A stretch of 64,000 nt of DNA from Ecdyonurus torrentis (GCA_949318235.1 OX439127.1:899462-963461); one strand, 5' to 3'; counted from the stretch's first letter, positions 25,539 to 37,162 are shown. The notes: generated from the letters alone by a model not told the origin. Numbers and translations: made by a program.

Positions 25539-26507
25539 ATGGCTGATAATGATCAAGATAGTGTTATCACAGATGAAGTTAACCAGCGTACTGGTACTTC
25601 ACACAATGCTTATAAAAATAATGGTCTTTTGACTGAATTTATGGCTCATATGCAAAATTCACTTGACGATTTAACTAAAAAATTAGATCAAATGCAAGCT
25701 GTGGAAAATCAGATTAAAGGATTGCGGCAAAAAATGACGCAGATGCAACAGCGTCTACATTAATTCGAACAGCAAACTAACTATAATGATGCCGCTATCG
25801 GTGATTATAATTCAATTCCTAACAATGACACTGATTCAAATAAAACATCATTAACTTGTAAGAAATTTATTTCTTCTATTTTGAAGATATCCCAACCAAT
25901 CTTTGATGGTAAGAACATACATGTTATGGATTTTATCAGTGATTTGGATGATAACTTCTCATTATGAGGACGTAATGACGCGTCGCGCGTGCTTGTAACG
26001 TACAAATTGCTAGAGAGTGCTGCCAAAGAATGGGGTAACTCAGTAAAGGAAATAAAAGATTATGCGTTGTTTAAAAATAAATTAAATAATGAATACTTGG
26101 AAGAGGATAAACAATGTATATATGAAACTGAGTTGATATTTGGGAAATATTTACCTGATTCTGGCATCACTATGTACTATTATTTTAATAAAACCTTAAA
26201 CAGTGCTCGTCATTTACGTCCTGCTAAGTCTGATTCTGCTATAATTAAGGCTATTGTTAAGCACTATCCTAAAGAGGAAGAAAAAGTACTAATTGGCGCT
26301 CGTTGTTCTGAGGTTGACGAGACCAAAAATCTATTAGCACGACTTGACGAGCGTTGCGCAAAGCGCAAATGCGAAGCAATCGTCCGTGCTTGGAGAACAG
26401 CCGCGGTCCACGCCGCTACCTCTCGCGCGGAGCCGCCGCGTTATTCTCTCGTAAACCCGCGGGCTTACATATGTTGCAAGGCGCTCCCTCTCAGTCAATT
26501 ACACTAA
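25539..26507 (+). pseudogene. Gypsy-type gag, degenerate
   Basis: Gag would form the particle shell. The first frame (25539-25763) starts MADNDQDS and holds a heptad-rich segment (DDLTKKLDQMQAVENQIKGL), a likely coiled coil. After a stop the sequence continues with FDGKNIHVMDFISDL, then a TGA near 25965. The main gag core runs at 25989-26350 (KLLESAAKEWGNSV, then ALFKNKLNNEYLEEDKQCIY and HYPKEEE). The last part, 26340-26500, is unusually GC-rich and lacks a zinc knuckle. At least two stops break the frame. Confidence 0.65.
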
Positions 26508-26867
26508 AACGTCATAGTAATTTTGTACCCCACAATAATTGGGGCAAGCGTTTTAAGAGTTGTTACCCAAAAAGAATACGTTTCTTAATAGAAATTTATA
26601 TTAAATTTTCAATCCTAATGAACTTTAAAAAAAAATTGTGGACAACCAGTCATATCAAAACCATAATTCACAAAATCAAAATTGAAGTGTTGAAAATAAA
26701 AAAGAAACTAAAATTAACGTTAACAATAATATTGTAGCTCTACCGAAGGTAACTTAATTATGGATAACTATGTACAGCCTGTGATTTAGGGGCAAAATTA
26801 CACGCCAATCAAACTGAAAATATTCCCTTATTTTCCATATTTGATGATCGAAGGTCAGATTTGGTAA

Positions 26868-27484
26868 ATGAAAACACAGATTCAACTTCTAAACATAAAA
26901 AAATGTCCACGTGTAAAAATAAATGTAAATAAATCAAATATTGAGGCATTTGATGATTCTGGTGCAAAATTAAGTTGCATTTCAATACATATATTCAAAA
27001 CATTAAATGTAAATAACACAGTTCCAACTTCACCTGTTACTGGTATAATAGTAGTTGGCGCTACTAGAAGTAAAACAATTATTATGAAATTTCAAGCCTA
27101 CCTTGTGTAAATTTTAAAAATAAATTAAAAACAAAAATATGTGTCCTTGTTTTTGATGTCTTGCAAAAGCTTATGTTGCTAGGGGCAGATTGGCTAGATG
27201 AAACTTTATCTGCAATTGATTTCGCAAGTGAAGAAATACTCGTATCCATAGGGTCTTGCATTCACCATATTGAAATTCTGACCGGTGACGAAAGTGATAG
27301 CAGCCATGTTAATTACATAGGCGTGGGTATACATTATGACAGAGAACAAATGTTTTCTGATACAGCCGGACATCAAACAAAGCTTAGTAATGCTACTATC
27401 ATACGTCGTGTAATGAATGTAAATATGGAGAAAATTCAAGCCTATTCAGCCGCGCAACTAGCCGCAGAGCCACCTACGCCATAA
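26868..27484 (+). pseudogene. Retroviral-type aspartic protease, degenerate
   Basis: The protease would cut the Gag-Pol polyprotein. The frame at 26868-27110 has CPRVKINVNKSNIEAF followed by DDSGAKLSCIS, where DSGA is the active-site motif, and later IIVVGATRSK. After a stop, the second frame (27161-27484) gives KLMLLGADWLDETLSAIDF, matching the flap-to-C-terminal LLGADWL signature. The linker to RT follows with several stops. Confidence 0.75.
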
Positions 27485-27639
27485 CAAATTTGTCAATTTA
27501 TTCAGAAAAATTCAAATTAAACACGTAATCAAAAAAATAAAGTAGCCAGAATTCTTATAAAAAATATTAAAACATTCTCAAATACTCCTTGTCATGTTAA
27601 AGATTATGAATAAAAATTAAAGTTAATGAAAGTATTCCA

Positions 27640-28187
27640 TATAAGGCTATGCAATATCCTATACCAAAGCGTATCACGCCACGACAGACGCAGAAATTAA
27701 TAAAATGTTAGCTTTACGTATTATAAAAAAATACTCTACTCCATACGTAAATCAACTTGTCCCTGTTATTAAAAGTGATGGTACCCTACGTCTTTGTCTG
27801 GACGCGCGTCAGTGTAATAAATTAATTATTCCGCACTATGACGGTCCTGTTTCACCTGAAGAAATACTTCAGAATTTTAGTAATAAAAAATATTCGTCAA
27901 CTTTTGACTTAAACAGTTCGTAATGGCAAGTGCCATTATCAGAAGATTCAAAAAATATACTGGTTTCATATATGGTGGTGAAACACATGTTTTCAATGTC
28001 ACTCTATTTGGTCTACCAATTAGTGTAGCAAGCCTACACCGTTGCTTAAATGAAAAATTAGGACCTGAAATACTTGATTTCACCACAACATATGTAGATT
28101 ACCTATTATGTGCTAGCGAGTTGTTTAGCGAGCATTGCATTCAATTACACAAATTGCTAAGTCGCATAATGGAAATAGGCATGACTA
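27640..28187 (+). pseudogene. Gypsy-type reverse transcriptase, degenerate, missing catalytic Asp
   Basis: The RT fingers and palm are recognisable: a YPIPKRI-like lead-in, then YSTPYVNQLVPVIKSDGTLRLCLDAR at 27730-27810 and YSSTFDL. After a shift come FNVTLFGLPISVASLHR and YVDYLLCAS (27923-28187). The YVDD box reads YVDY, so a catalytic Asp is lost. The frame is cut at 28188 by the Kolobok-like insertion and resumes after 33533 with LLGTVLTPNEVFPDKGI, the RT thumb. Confidence 0.82.
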
Positions 28188-28191
28188 TTAA
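28188..28191. repeat. TTAA target-site duplication, left copy
   Basis: TTAA here is repeated at 33530-33533 immediately outside the right inverted repeat. A TTAA target is characteristic of Kolobok and piggyBac; the THAP domain points to Kolobok. Confidence 0.8.
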
Positions 28192-28975
28192 AACACCAGA
28201 ATTCTTTCAAAATAAAATGTCGGTATTTTTTACACTGATTCCAATGTGATAATTAGTTTTGCTGAATTCTCAGCCAAAAAATTTAAATAAATTAAAAACT
28301 GTTTCAAAAAACCAGTAAGATTGAGTATGTTACATAATCAACTCATAAAGAGGCTAAGCAGCATGCAAAGGCTCTCCTTATTGGCTACGTTTTTATTTAA
28401 ATCAACTAATAAAAGTGCATTGTCCTCAGGATTTCTTTTGAAAGTTTTTTAATTGTGGACATACAAATGCACGCGCGCTTCTATTGCACTAGATATATTA
28501 TATTACGTTAATATTATGTAAGTTTTGATTGCTTTTTTATTATTGTCATTATTACGTTTTTACCAGGTAACATATTAACATAAAATCCTTCATGTTTACT
28601 TGTATAAAATATAATTTTACACTTCATTTTGCTATTGATTATTGAATTTAAAAATTTAAATTTAAAAAAATACTATAAACTATTATCATTTTTTTTATTA
28701 TTATTAATATTTGTTTATATTATTATATTTTTATCAAATCAGGGTTATGTGTAAAGACCTTGGAATATATGAACGCTGACATAAATATCGAGTAGAAAGT
28801 CAGGAACCCTATAGAATCTTACGCTCTCGTATATTCTTACCGCGTCTAAGAGCAGCCACCGTTACACACCTCTCTCTCTCGCTCCATTTGATTGACTCTC
28901 TCTCTCGGCTATTTTATTTTATACTATATAGTTCAAATGATATGGATTTATTATTAAAATTATTGAACACAACTA
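28192..28975. repeat. Left terminal inverted repeat of the Kolobok-like element
   Basis: This pairs with 32695-33529. Matching landmarks include the block around CCTTCATGTTTAC, CACGCGCGCTTCTATTGCAC and TCTCTCTCGCTCCATTTGAT. The arms differ by many substitutions and by a GA-repeat expansion in the right arm. Confidence 0.78.
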
Positions 28976-29223
28976 TTATTATTTATAATTTATTTATATA
29001 ATTATTAATTTTTTTTATATAGAACCTTACACAATTTTAATAAAAAACCATCAACATTTTTTACATTTAATATTTTTAAAAAATATGTAAAAGGTTAAAA
29101 ATGTTACATATAATGTGTTATTTAATTTTAATTTAATTTGTTAGTTTTTATATAAATAATATTATAACTACAAATTCTATTTTAAAAATCAAAACTTAAA
29201 AATGGATCTTGAAAGTTAGGTAA

Positions 29224-29880
29224 CTATAATGAATCTTGTAAGGCTTGTTTATAGCCTGTATATTTTCCTGACAAATCAGGCCATGCCTCATGAATTTTTT
29301 TAACAACACAAGATGGTATGATTACTCTATTTCCCTTTCCTATAGCTTTTCCCAAATTTACATACTTTATAAAGTAACGATAGGTTAAATAGCGAAAGGT
29401 ATCATTTTTTGTGTGTCAAATTTTTTATTTTAACTAAGTCTTCTTTAAACATTACCAATGCATCTTTATTCATAACTAGGTTTGAAAAATTATCGTGTTA
29501 TGTAATACAAATTAAATCGCCCTTTTTTTCAATGGTATTTCCATACATGCAACAACAAACACGTTTGATCTCAATGCTAAGCAAATCACAATGTTTGCAA
29601 TCGCACCATTAAGGATCAAATTCATGCAAATTTTCCTCGTCACTGCTATTACTGTCATCACTGTCCATCTGTGTTATTTCTTCATCATCCAACAAGGGAT
29701 CATTAGAAATGTCTTCTATAATATTTTAACTCAATGCAATATGTGTGCGAGATGGACTGCGCGGATAAGGTAACGGAATTTGTTCCTCTACCACACCTGT
29801 ACAATGCTCTCACCTTTTACTTTAGCAAAGTGAGGTAGCTCACAATTAGTTGAGTGCCAGTCGAAGAAGCACAAAACTAA
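29224..29880 (-). pseudogene. Second Kolobok gene, P2X7-type cytoplasmic (zinc-binding) domain, degenerate
   Basis: Read on the minus strand, fragments in three frames give CELPHFAKVKG, then an acidic stretch (DDEEITQMDSDDSNSSDEE). Next is WCDCKHCD with VCCC, then ICIT, YRYFIKYVNLGKAIGKGNR, VIIPSCVVKKIHEAWP and GKYTGYKQALQDSL, and a stop at 29224. The series WCxCxxC, CC, CIT-H, YRxF, RVIIPSCVV-I, GxYxGF is what I know from the P2X7 receptor C-terminal domain and from transposon-encoded proteins that share it. Its role in transposition is unknown to me. Stops and frameshifts are numerous. It diverges from the THAP gene, whose ATG is at 29930, so a shared promoter at about 29880-29930 is plausible. 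Confidence 0.6.
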
Positions 29881-29929
29881 TTGTCTTTTCAATTTTCTGT
29901 AAAAAATAAATTTCTATTTAATTACAATC

Positions 29930-30712
29930 ATGGCTAAGTGTTTATTTGTATCTTGTAAGAATTATCAAGGAAAGAATAAAAAAGAAGGAACATTCTTTCA
30001 TCGTATTAGTGGTATTGACGAAGAAAGGTAAAGTTTCTAAGAATATTTTTTTTGATAAAGAAAATTATTACAAATATTTTTATAAATCTATAATATTTAT
30101 ACAATATGAGTTAAAAAAAAATATATATTTTTGAATCAAGTCGTTATTTTATTTTAAACGTGTTGTTCAAAATTATAATTATGTTTATGCTGTTTAAGTT
30201 AACGTAAAATTATATGCACTGCAAATTTTATAAAATATGCTAAACATTTTTAAATCTGAATTTATAATTATTATATTTATGTCATTTTTATATTAAATTG
30301 TATTATGATATAAATATAATATATTACATTTAATGTTCCGTTCTTGTCATATAATAATAATAACATTTTTACATTGAAAATTAAAAAATACCTTTCGTTG
30401 GTAGGTGCAAAATATGGTTTCAGATTCTTGGTTTGAAAGGAGATTCAGTACAGAAACACAGGATTATTTGCAATGAACATTTTGACGATAGTGACTACGT
30501 TAGTTTGGACTTGATGCTTTACAGAATTATTCAAACAAATAACAAGCTAGATTACTATTATCAGCCGTTCCTCATTTAAATCTTGTTTCAAATAATATAA
30601 CAGAAACGAAAAATCCCCCAAACATAAAACTTGTGGAAAAAGAAAAAAATACAACTCCTTTCTGCAGTACAAGTGTTGATAATAAAATAAAAAAACAAGC
30701 AGCTTAGCCCGC
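29930..30712 (+). pseudogene. THAP zinc-finger part of the Kolobok-like transposase, with intron
   Basis: The THAP domain binds the transposon ends. Exon 1 (29930-30027) begins MAKCLFVSC and includes FFHRISG. The intron is 30028-30404 (GTAAAG...GGTAG). Exon 2 starts at 30405 and has W (KIWFQILGLKG) and ICNEHFDDSDY. This reproduces the C-x4-C ... W ... C-x2-H pattern. After a frameshift near 30510 a segment LLSAVPHLNL follows, where THAP proteins usually have an AVP box, then a Lys-rich linker ending in a stop near 30704. The splice phases agree across the intron. Confidence 0.75.
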
Positions 30713-32341
30713 TGGCATGGCTGGGAAACCTCCTTCCTCTCCCCTACCTGCCGCACCTTTGCTTGACGACTCCGCGTTGTTGGACGATGACCCGATGGAT
30801 AATACGTTCACGTTGTCAGAGTCAATGTTAGAAGAGGATGATGAAGAATACAATGAGAGTGACGAGGACCATAACGACGAAAATAATGACACAATTTTTA
30901 GTGGTGCTAAGAAGGAAACTCCTTTACCTATTACAAATTATAATATTATGTTTGTATACATAGCTAATTTATTAACACTTTTTAATTATTGTCAAAGTTG
31001 TGGAGCGTCAATAGTGGAAAGAAATGCAAGTTTTGTTTGAACAATATTAACAATTAACACTATATGTAAAAGCAATCATAAAATTGCATGGAATTCGCAG
31101 CCAGTTCATATTCGACCACCTATTGGTAATATTTCTATTGCTAGTGCAATATTTTTAACTGGCATTTCTTTTGCAGTGTTTAAAAAATTTGCAAAATTTC
31201 TAAAACTATCATTTTTTAATAAAGCTAATTATAATAAATATATTATAAAATTTGTTGCTCGACCATTACAATTCACGTGCTACGAGCAAAGAGAAATTAT
31301 ATTAAAAAAATTGTTAAAAGGTACAAAAATTTATTTAGGTGGTGACGGTCAACATGATTCACCGGGATTTAGTGCAAAGTACAGTATATATAGTATTATT
31401 GATGTTGTTTAAAATTTAATTGTTGACTTTGTTATTGTTCAGAAAGGTATGGTAAAAGGTATTAAAAAAATATGCGTGTGAAGAAGTTCTTTCTTGGCTT
31501 GTTGCGAGGTTGCAAGAAAAAATATATATATTTTTAACGGATAGACATCGTGGTATTGCACTTCTGGTGAGAACAAAGTTTAAATTTTTCCATGCTTATG
31601 ACGTTTGGCACATGTGCAAGAATTTCACCCAAAAATTTACAGGATTATGTAAGACTTACCCTATTCTCTGGATTGGAAACGCAGTATAGTTAAATACATT
31701 TGGAGGTCAGTACAAATATGTAATGAAAATGGTGACTTGCTTGTTGAAAAATTTAAGTCTGTTTTGTACTATATAAAAAATATTCATACGTGGGAAAAAA
31801 CCTCTGACGGTAAAATATCCAGTTGTAGTCATAGAAAAAATGTCTCTCATTTAACAAAATGGTTAAATAAAAAAAAACTAAAAGTGAATTTTAGGCTTTT
31901 GAAAAGCTAGTAAATAATAAAACGTACCTAAAAGATTTAAAACAAGCAAGGCATTTTTGTCACACCGGAAGTCTTGAATCTTATCATAGCACTCGCCTTA
32001 TGTACACCCCTAAAAGAATTCACTATTCTTACTATGGCATGGTCTTTCGTTCAATTTTAGCTATTTTAGATCACAATAATAATGTAAATAGTGAAAAAAT
32101 TTGCGAGCACCAAAAATACTCAAAAATATCAAAAACAAATATTTTACGTACCATCTATAAAGAAAAATCACATAAATAAAGAGAAGATTTATTGCATAGA
32201 ATAATTGATTTAGCAGAAATTCCCAACCTTTTTCCTTTGAATCCTGAAATACATAAACTTTTGTTTCCTTTTCCTTTACCCAAAAATATAGATCCAATTA
32301 AAAAAAGGAGTAATGAAGAATTTGAAGCTAAGAAATGTTAA
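30713..32341 (+). pseudogene. DDE-type transposase core of the Kolobok-like element, degenerate
   Basis: This would catalyse cut-and-paste transposition at TTAA. It starts with a Pro- and Asp/Glu-rich linker (30717-30900), then YCQSCGASI, and at 31343-31370 GGDGQHDSPGFSAKYSIYSI, likely holding the first catalytic Asp. FLTDRHRGI near 31530-31556 holds a second Asp, followed by YDVWHMCKN. Further C-terminal pieces include YLKDLKQARHFCHTGSLE and HYSYYGMVFRSILAILDHNNN (31920-32090). A Pro/Lys-rich end stops near 32341. Many stops and shifts are present. The identity of the third acidic residue is not settled. Confidence 0.7.
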
Positions 32342-32694
32342 TACGCAAGAATGATTTAGGATTTATGAATACACATGCTGTATATTGTCAATTTTTTTTA
32401 TATAATAATAACATTAAGAAATTGTGTTTCTCTTCTGCTATGCATTTTTTATAATAAATACAAAGTAAAACCAATCGACATTTTTTTATGATATACTATC
32501 ATTTTTTGTATTGACATTATATAAAAATATTATATATTTATATATAATATTATGCTTGCAACTTTTTTCTTTTATTTATTTTTATAATTTATGTGTAAAG
32601 AAAATGAAGTCGCGTTCATTTATTAAAAGTGTATAAAATTAGTACAAATTAAAAAAAATTTAAATAAAAACGAATTTGTTCAATAACTTTAATA

Positions 32695-32786
32695 ATAAAT
32701 CCATACCATTTAAACTTTACTTTAAAATCAAAAAGCCGAGAGAGAGCGGGAGAGAGAGGGAATCAAATGGAGCGAGAGAGAGACAG

Positions 32787-32853
<67 letters not shown>

Positions 32854-33529
32854 ACGATGGCCACTTCCCTGCACTTTGTGCTGCTTATAGTCGCTGTAAG
32901 AATATACGCGAGCATCACACTCTATTCGTAATCGTTAATATATTCCAAGGTTCTTACACATAACCTTTATTTCATAAAAATATAATAATATAAACAAATA
33001 TTAATATTAATTAAAAAATGATAATAGTGTATAGTATTATCTTAAATTTTATTTTTAAATTCAATAATCATTAGCAAATTGAAGTGTAATATTATATTTT
33101 ATGAAAGTAAACATGAAGGATTTTACGTTAATATGTTACCTGGTAAATACATATTAACGATAATAATAAAAAAGCAAGCAAAACTTACATAATATTAACG
33201 TGATATAATATATCTAGTGCAATAGAAGCGCGCGTGCATTTGTATGTCCAAAATTAAATAACTTTTAAAAGAAATCCCGCTCCAAAAGAAATCCTGAGGA
33301 CATTGCACAATTATTGGTTGATTTAAATAAAAACGTTGCCACTAAGGAGAGCTCTTACATGCTGCTTAACCTTGCTATGAGTAGATTATGTAACATAATC
33401 AATCTTACTGATATTTTGAAACAGTTTATAATTTATTTAAATTTTTTGGCTGCGAATTTAGCAAAACTAATTATCACATTGGTATCAGTGTAAAAATATC
33501 GATATTTTATTTTGAAAGAGTTCTGGTGC
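32695..33529. repeat. Right terminal inverted repeat of the Kolobok-like element
   Basis: This is the reverse complement of 28192-28975, with an added (GA)n expansion at about 32791-32850. TTAA at 33530-33533 follows. Confidence 0.78.
32791..32850. repeat. (GA)n microsatellite
   Basis: About 60 bp of GA repeats lies inside the right Kolobok arm; the left arm has only short CT runs at the matching place. Confidence 0.9.
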
Positions 33530-33533
33530 TTAA

Positions 33534-34265
33534 AATTATTTGAAATGCAAGTATGCCGTAATGAGATGCCGTTACTCGGTACGGTGCTCACACCAAACGA
33601 AGTATTCCCCGATAAAGGTATATCTGATTTTGTGCGTCAATCAGACACAAAATCATTACAAAAATGTATCGTTGCATGCAGTTATTTGCAGCGTATCACT
33701 CCGCTGTATTCACAAATCATATAACCATTATATGAACTACTTAAAAAATATAAAAGCTGGGAGTGGAGTAACATGCACGAAAATCCTTTATTTCAATTAA
33801 AATGTATATGAAGAAGTAGCCATGCTATTCCACTCAATGCGTGGCAATTGATTTTATCTCGAGTCAGACGCAAGTTTATGCGGTCTAGGTTCATTCTTTT
33901 ATCAATTCAATGACTCGGGTGAAAATTTTTAATAAGGTGCGCCTTCCGCAGCTTAAAATCCGCAAAGAAAAATAACAGTATTAGTGAATTAGAATTATTA
34001 GCAATACAATGGTCATTATGTAAATTTCGTTACTTTAGTAATAATTTACCGCTAACAATAAAAACAGACCACAGAGCGTTGTCATTTATGTAAAAATGTC
34101 GTCTTTTCAACGCGCGTCTAACTCGCTGGATTCTCGCACACCAAGATTATAATTTTGAAATAGAGTATATTAAAGGTAAAGAAAACTATTTTAGTAATGC
34201 ATTGTCTCGTAATTCACCTCATGTTGGTATTGCGCCGAGCGCCCATGTGCACGGAGATGCTAAAT
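33534..34265 (+). pseudogene. Gypsy-type RT thumb/connection and RNase H, degenerate
   Basis: This continues the retrotransposon pol after the Kolobok-like insertion. LLGTVLTPNEVFPDKGI and SLQKCIVACSYLQRITPLYSQII give the thumb and connection. The RNase H part has ISELELLAIQWSLCKFRYF and ITIKTDHRALSFM-like sequence, then LTRWILAHQDYNFEIEYIKGKEN and ALSRN, all typical of Gypsy elements. Stops occur near 33724 and 34092, among others. Confidence 0.82.
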
Positions 34266-34317
34266 AGATATCGCTAATATCACACCATATACACTTGTAT
34301 ATAATGATATTGGTTAT

Positions 34318-34870
34318 GTGACAATCGCTCCAACTAAAGTGACATATAATCTTGACCTACCTGAACTTAAAGTCTTGCATGAATTACAAGAACTTGACCT
34401 AAAACTAAAGGAAATACGAAATCTCATACTTAATCAAAATCAAACAATCACGTCTACTAGGCTTGAAAATACATTAAATGATTACTTATTATATGGATAG
34501 GTTTTATTTAAGAAAATTGATAATGTATGAAAAGCCTGTGTAGCACGTGTTTTGGTTGCATAAATATTTTGCTCATTTTGCTACGTACAAAATATTCTAC
34601 AAACTATATGAAAATTTCGTATTCCTTCATATGTTGTCTAAGGTCAGGAAAAGTGTCGGTAGTTGTAACATATGTCAAAAAGCAATACATGTAAATCGCC
34701 GCTAACGAGTGGAGTGCCAAAGTAATGTGCCTAGCGAGCCAGGTGAGCTGGCTGTAGACCTGTTCGGGCCCCTCCCTTGCAGTTTTGGAGGTGTCTTTTA
34801 AGTACTTATAGTATTGGACGTATTCACCAAATTATTTGACGAATTTGTTGGCGAATGCCGGGCTGTCTAC
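34318..34870 (+). pseudogene. Integrase zinc finger and truncated core
   Basis: Integrase would join retrotransposon DNA to the genome. After a short open frame (34318-34500) the sequence gives LWLHKYFAHF, then SVGSCNICQKA, matching the HHCC zinc finger. PGELAVDLFGPLP then VLIVLDVFTKLF follows, the start of the catalytic core with the first Asp. The core ends abruptly near 34870, so the later Asp and Glu are missing. Stops are frequent. Confidence 0.75.
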
Positions 34871-35545
34871 GTAGGCCCTAGCCGGCCCGTGTGTGCTTTT
34901 CCATTAATTGGAAAGTTTTACCTGTCGATATGACAATGCATTGACTGGCACTGGGATTAGTGTATAGAACGAAAACACAATATAGCAGGTAAAAAAAATC
35001 CTATAAAAAATATCATTTCAAAATATCTTTTATCTAAATTATTTAACCCTCAAGATGCCGGACTAAATATTTTGCGTAAAAATCCGAGCCCATATATGTT
35101 TCAAAATAAATTTTTGCTTACTGAATTGCCATTAACAAGAAACAATCAAATATACACTAAATAAATTACTTAAAAAATTCGAAATATATATAATTATAAT
35201 TTGTTTGACTACTTGATTTATTTTATTTATGTTTATTTAGTCATTTATTTGTTTTCATATTATATTAATGCATTAAGATGTTTATATATGCTTTTTACAC
35301 CAGCAATTTTAAAGGCTATATGTTTATTGTCATAAAAAAAAAGAAAAACCATTTACTCTTATAAAAAAGAACTAGTGGGTGCATTAGAGAAAAATAATAT
35401 AGATCAAAGTCATTAATTTTTTTTTAATTATATAATTGTTTAAATTTTTTCCATTATATAGAAAATATATTAAAAATCTGCATAAATTTCCCTATTTTCT
35501 ATTTAGGAAAATATTAAAAAAATTAAACGCAATTTAGATTTGCAT
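34871..35545. other. Possible 3' end of the retrotransposon, then AT-rich DNA
   Basis: A frame at about 34990-35163 (AGLNILRKNPSPYMFQNKFL) may be the C-terminal tail of pol. No LTR is recognisable. The remaining sequence is AT-rich with no gene. Confidence 0.35.
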
Positions 35546-35655
35546 TAGCGTTGTTCGTAAACCCTGTTTTCTTTCACCAAAAAATGCGCATCCCATTTCA
35601 ATAACCCAAAGCGATCGTCATTTTGGTGCAGAGAACAGGGTTTACAAACAGCATT
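35546..35655. mobile_element. MITE with GTAAACCCTGTT ends
   Basis: A ~110 bp inverted-repeat element has left GCGTTGTTCGTAAACCCTGT and right complement GCTGTTTGTAAACCCTGTTC, arms about 30 bp. The target duplication is unclear in this AT-rich context. Confidence 0.55.
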
Positions 35656-35749
35656 ATTATAAATAAAAAAGATAACTATCCGTTACCTAAGAAAAGAAAA
35701 TTATTACAACATATTCTAGTTAAAAAAAAATAATTAGGGATGTTGCATG

Positions 35750-37099
35750 ATAGTTAATAGAGTGTCATTCCCCCATTCCTTTCAATGCAGTCTCTCACTC
35801 GTCTGTCCATGGACTTCACTACATTTTCGCATAATTGGTGAGGTATTGCATGCCAAGACTCTTCGACGTAAGCAATCGGTTGTTGCGTAGTTTCGGGTGG
35901 AACATGGTTGTCATGCAGATACCTCACCATTCATGTCCAGATATTTTCTATTGGAATTAAATCAGGGCTACAGGCGGGCCAACGTAGCCATCCTAGCACG
36001 TCAAAAATTTCTTGGTGGCTACTTAGCCACTGTCTCGCTAAAATCGATGTATGCACTGGTGCATTGTCCTGTAACAATACATATTTTTAAATTTATTAAG
36101 TTTTTATGATACAGCAGAGGAGGTAATATTAGGTTTAAGGAGTAAATTTTTATATAACAATAATATTAAAGTGTTCCTTTTTTTCAGCCGATAAAAAATT
36201 ATCGGGCAATTTAAAATTAAAGTTTAAATTTTTATTCATTTACAAATTTAACTTTAAAAATATAAAATGTTTTATTTAAAAAAAAAATTATTAAATAAAA
36301 CCTATACGCATGCAACAAAATATTAAAATAAAACAAATAATTTATACCTGTGCGAACAATGCACCACTGTCAGGAAATGAGGCAGTAGCTGCTGGTAAGA
36401 ATGTTTGTTGCAGAAGATCAACATACTTTACTTAGTTAGACCTCCTTTAAAAAATGTCATACACATTGTCCCCTCCTCACTAATTGCTCCCCACACGTTT
36501 ACACTGAATCGTCCACTGTGCCTTACTTAAACCATATTTTCTTCATCGTACCTCGTTCCTCGTACTCTCCATTGAAACTCCGGACCATCATAGTAATTTT
36601 TGAAATTCTTCTGGTCTGTATAAATTATTTTAGACTTTTGTTCGTCAGCAAGATTGAGAAAATGATGTATATAATTTTGTCTATCATCTTTGTGACGTTT
36701 ATGATTTGTTAGCACGAACATAATTTATTAGTACCTCGTGTTGTTGCGCCGTAGTCTTTCTGACCTTTCCACTAACAGTCTTTCGCATAAGACTGTCTCT
36801 TGCTTCTAACTGGTGGACCCAAGAGTAAATAAAGTTACGTGAAACGTTTCGGTACACTGCAATAATAGAAGCACGCTCAACATTGCGTAATCTCTGCACT
36901 GCTATTCCTTTCTTGTCAGGTGTAGTCTGCTTTTAGGGGAAGGTTCATAATTAACCTCTTCATCGTCTTCTGAACTGACAACCCCTACTTCCTCACTATT
37001 AACTGCAGCAATGTTGAATTTTTCATCGTCTAAATATTCCATAACAAGCACACGAAAGCAATGATGTTGAGTGTAAAAAATATGTTTGGATACTAACAA
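35750..37099 (-). pseudogene. Tc1-like transposase M7 with an intron before a catalytic Asp
   Basis: Read on the minus strand from about 37099: an acidic N-terminal part (MEYLDDEKFNIAAV), and after a shift NVERASIIAVYRNVSRNFIYSW (helix-turn-helix). KIIYTDQKNFKNYYDGP follows, with the first catalytic Asp, then SVNVWGAISEEGTMCM. An intron at 36069-36347 (GTATAAAT...TTACAG) comes next. The final exon has DNAPVHTSILARQWL (second Asp), CSPDLIPIENIW (third acidic residue) and a C-terminus ending at about 35752. Stops or shifts lie near 36902, 36702 and 36527. The DDE order and SPDL-PIEN motif are those of Tc1/mariner transposases. Confidence 0.78.
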
Positions 37100-37162
37100 G
37101 TAAGTAAGGTTGTCAATAAGAATAAAGCATAGCAATATTTTTATGTAAGCTCTTAAAAACAC

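Larger units (their letters stand above)
28192..33529. mobile_element. Kolobok-like DNA transposon with ~0.8 kb inverted repeats
   Basis: The element is 5,338 bp with imperfect inverted repeats of ~0.8 kb whose ends share CACCAGA followed by a TTCTTTCAAAATAAAAT-like block. It is flanked by TTAA. Inside are a plus-strand gene encoding a THAP zinc finger and a DDE-type transposase, and an opposing gene resembling the P2X7 cytoplasmic domain. Both are decayed. It inserted in the Gypsy-type pol gene between RT palm and thumb. Confidence 0.8.
25539..35163 (+). mobile_element. Gypsy-type retrotransposon relic, interrupted by a Kolobok-like transposon
   Basis: The order gag, protease, RT, RNase H, integrase zinc finger and the start of the integrase core is that of Ty3/Gypsy elements. 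The copy is old: every domain carries stops or shifts. The integrase core breaks off near 34870, and no LTR pair could be found. Kolobok-like DNA at 28192-33529 divides RT from RNase H. Confidence 0.8.

Noticed and set aside
28192..33529. A Maverick/Polinton interpretation for the long-TIR element
   Set aside because: It is far too short, has no polymerase, integrase or capsid gene, and has TTAA duplications and a THAP domain instead.
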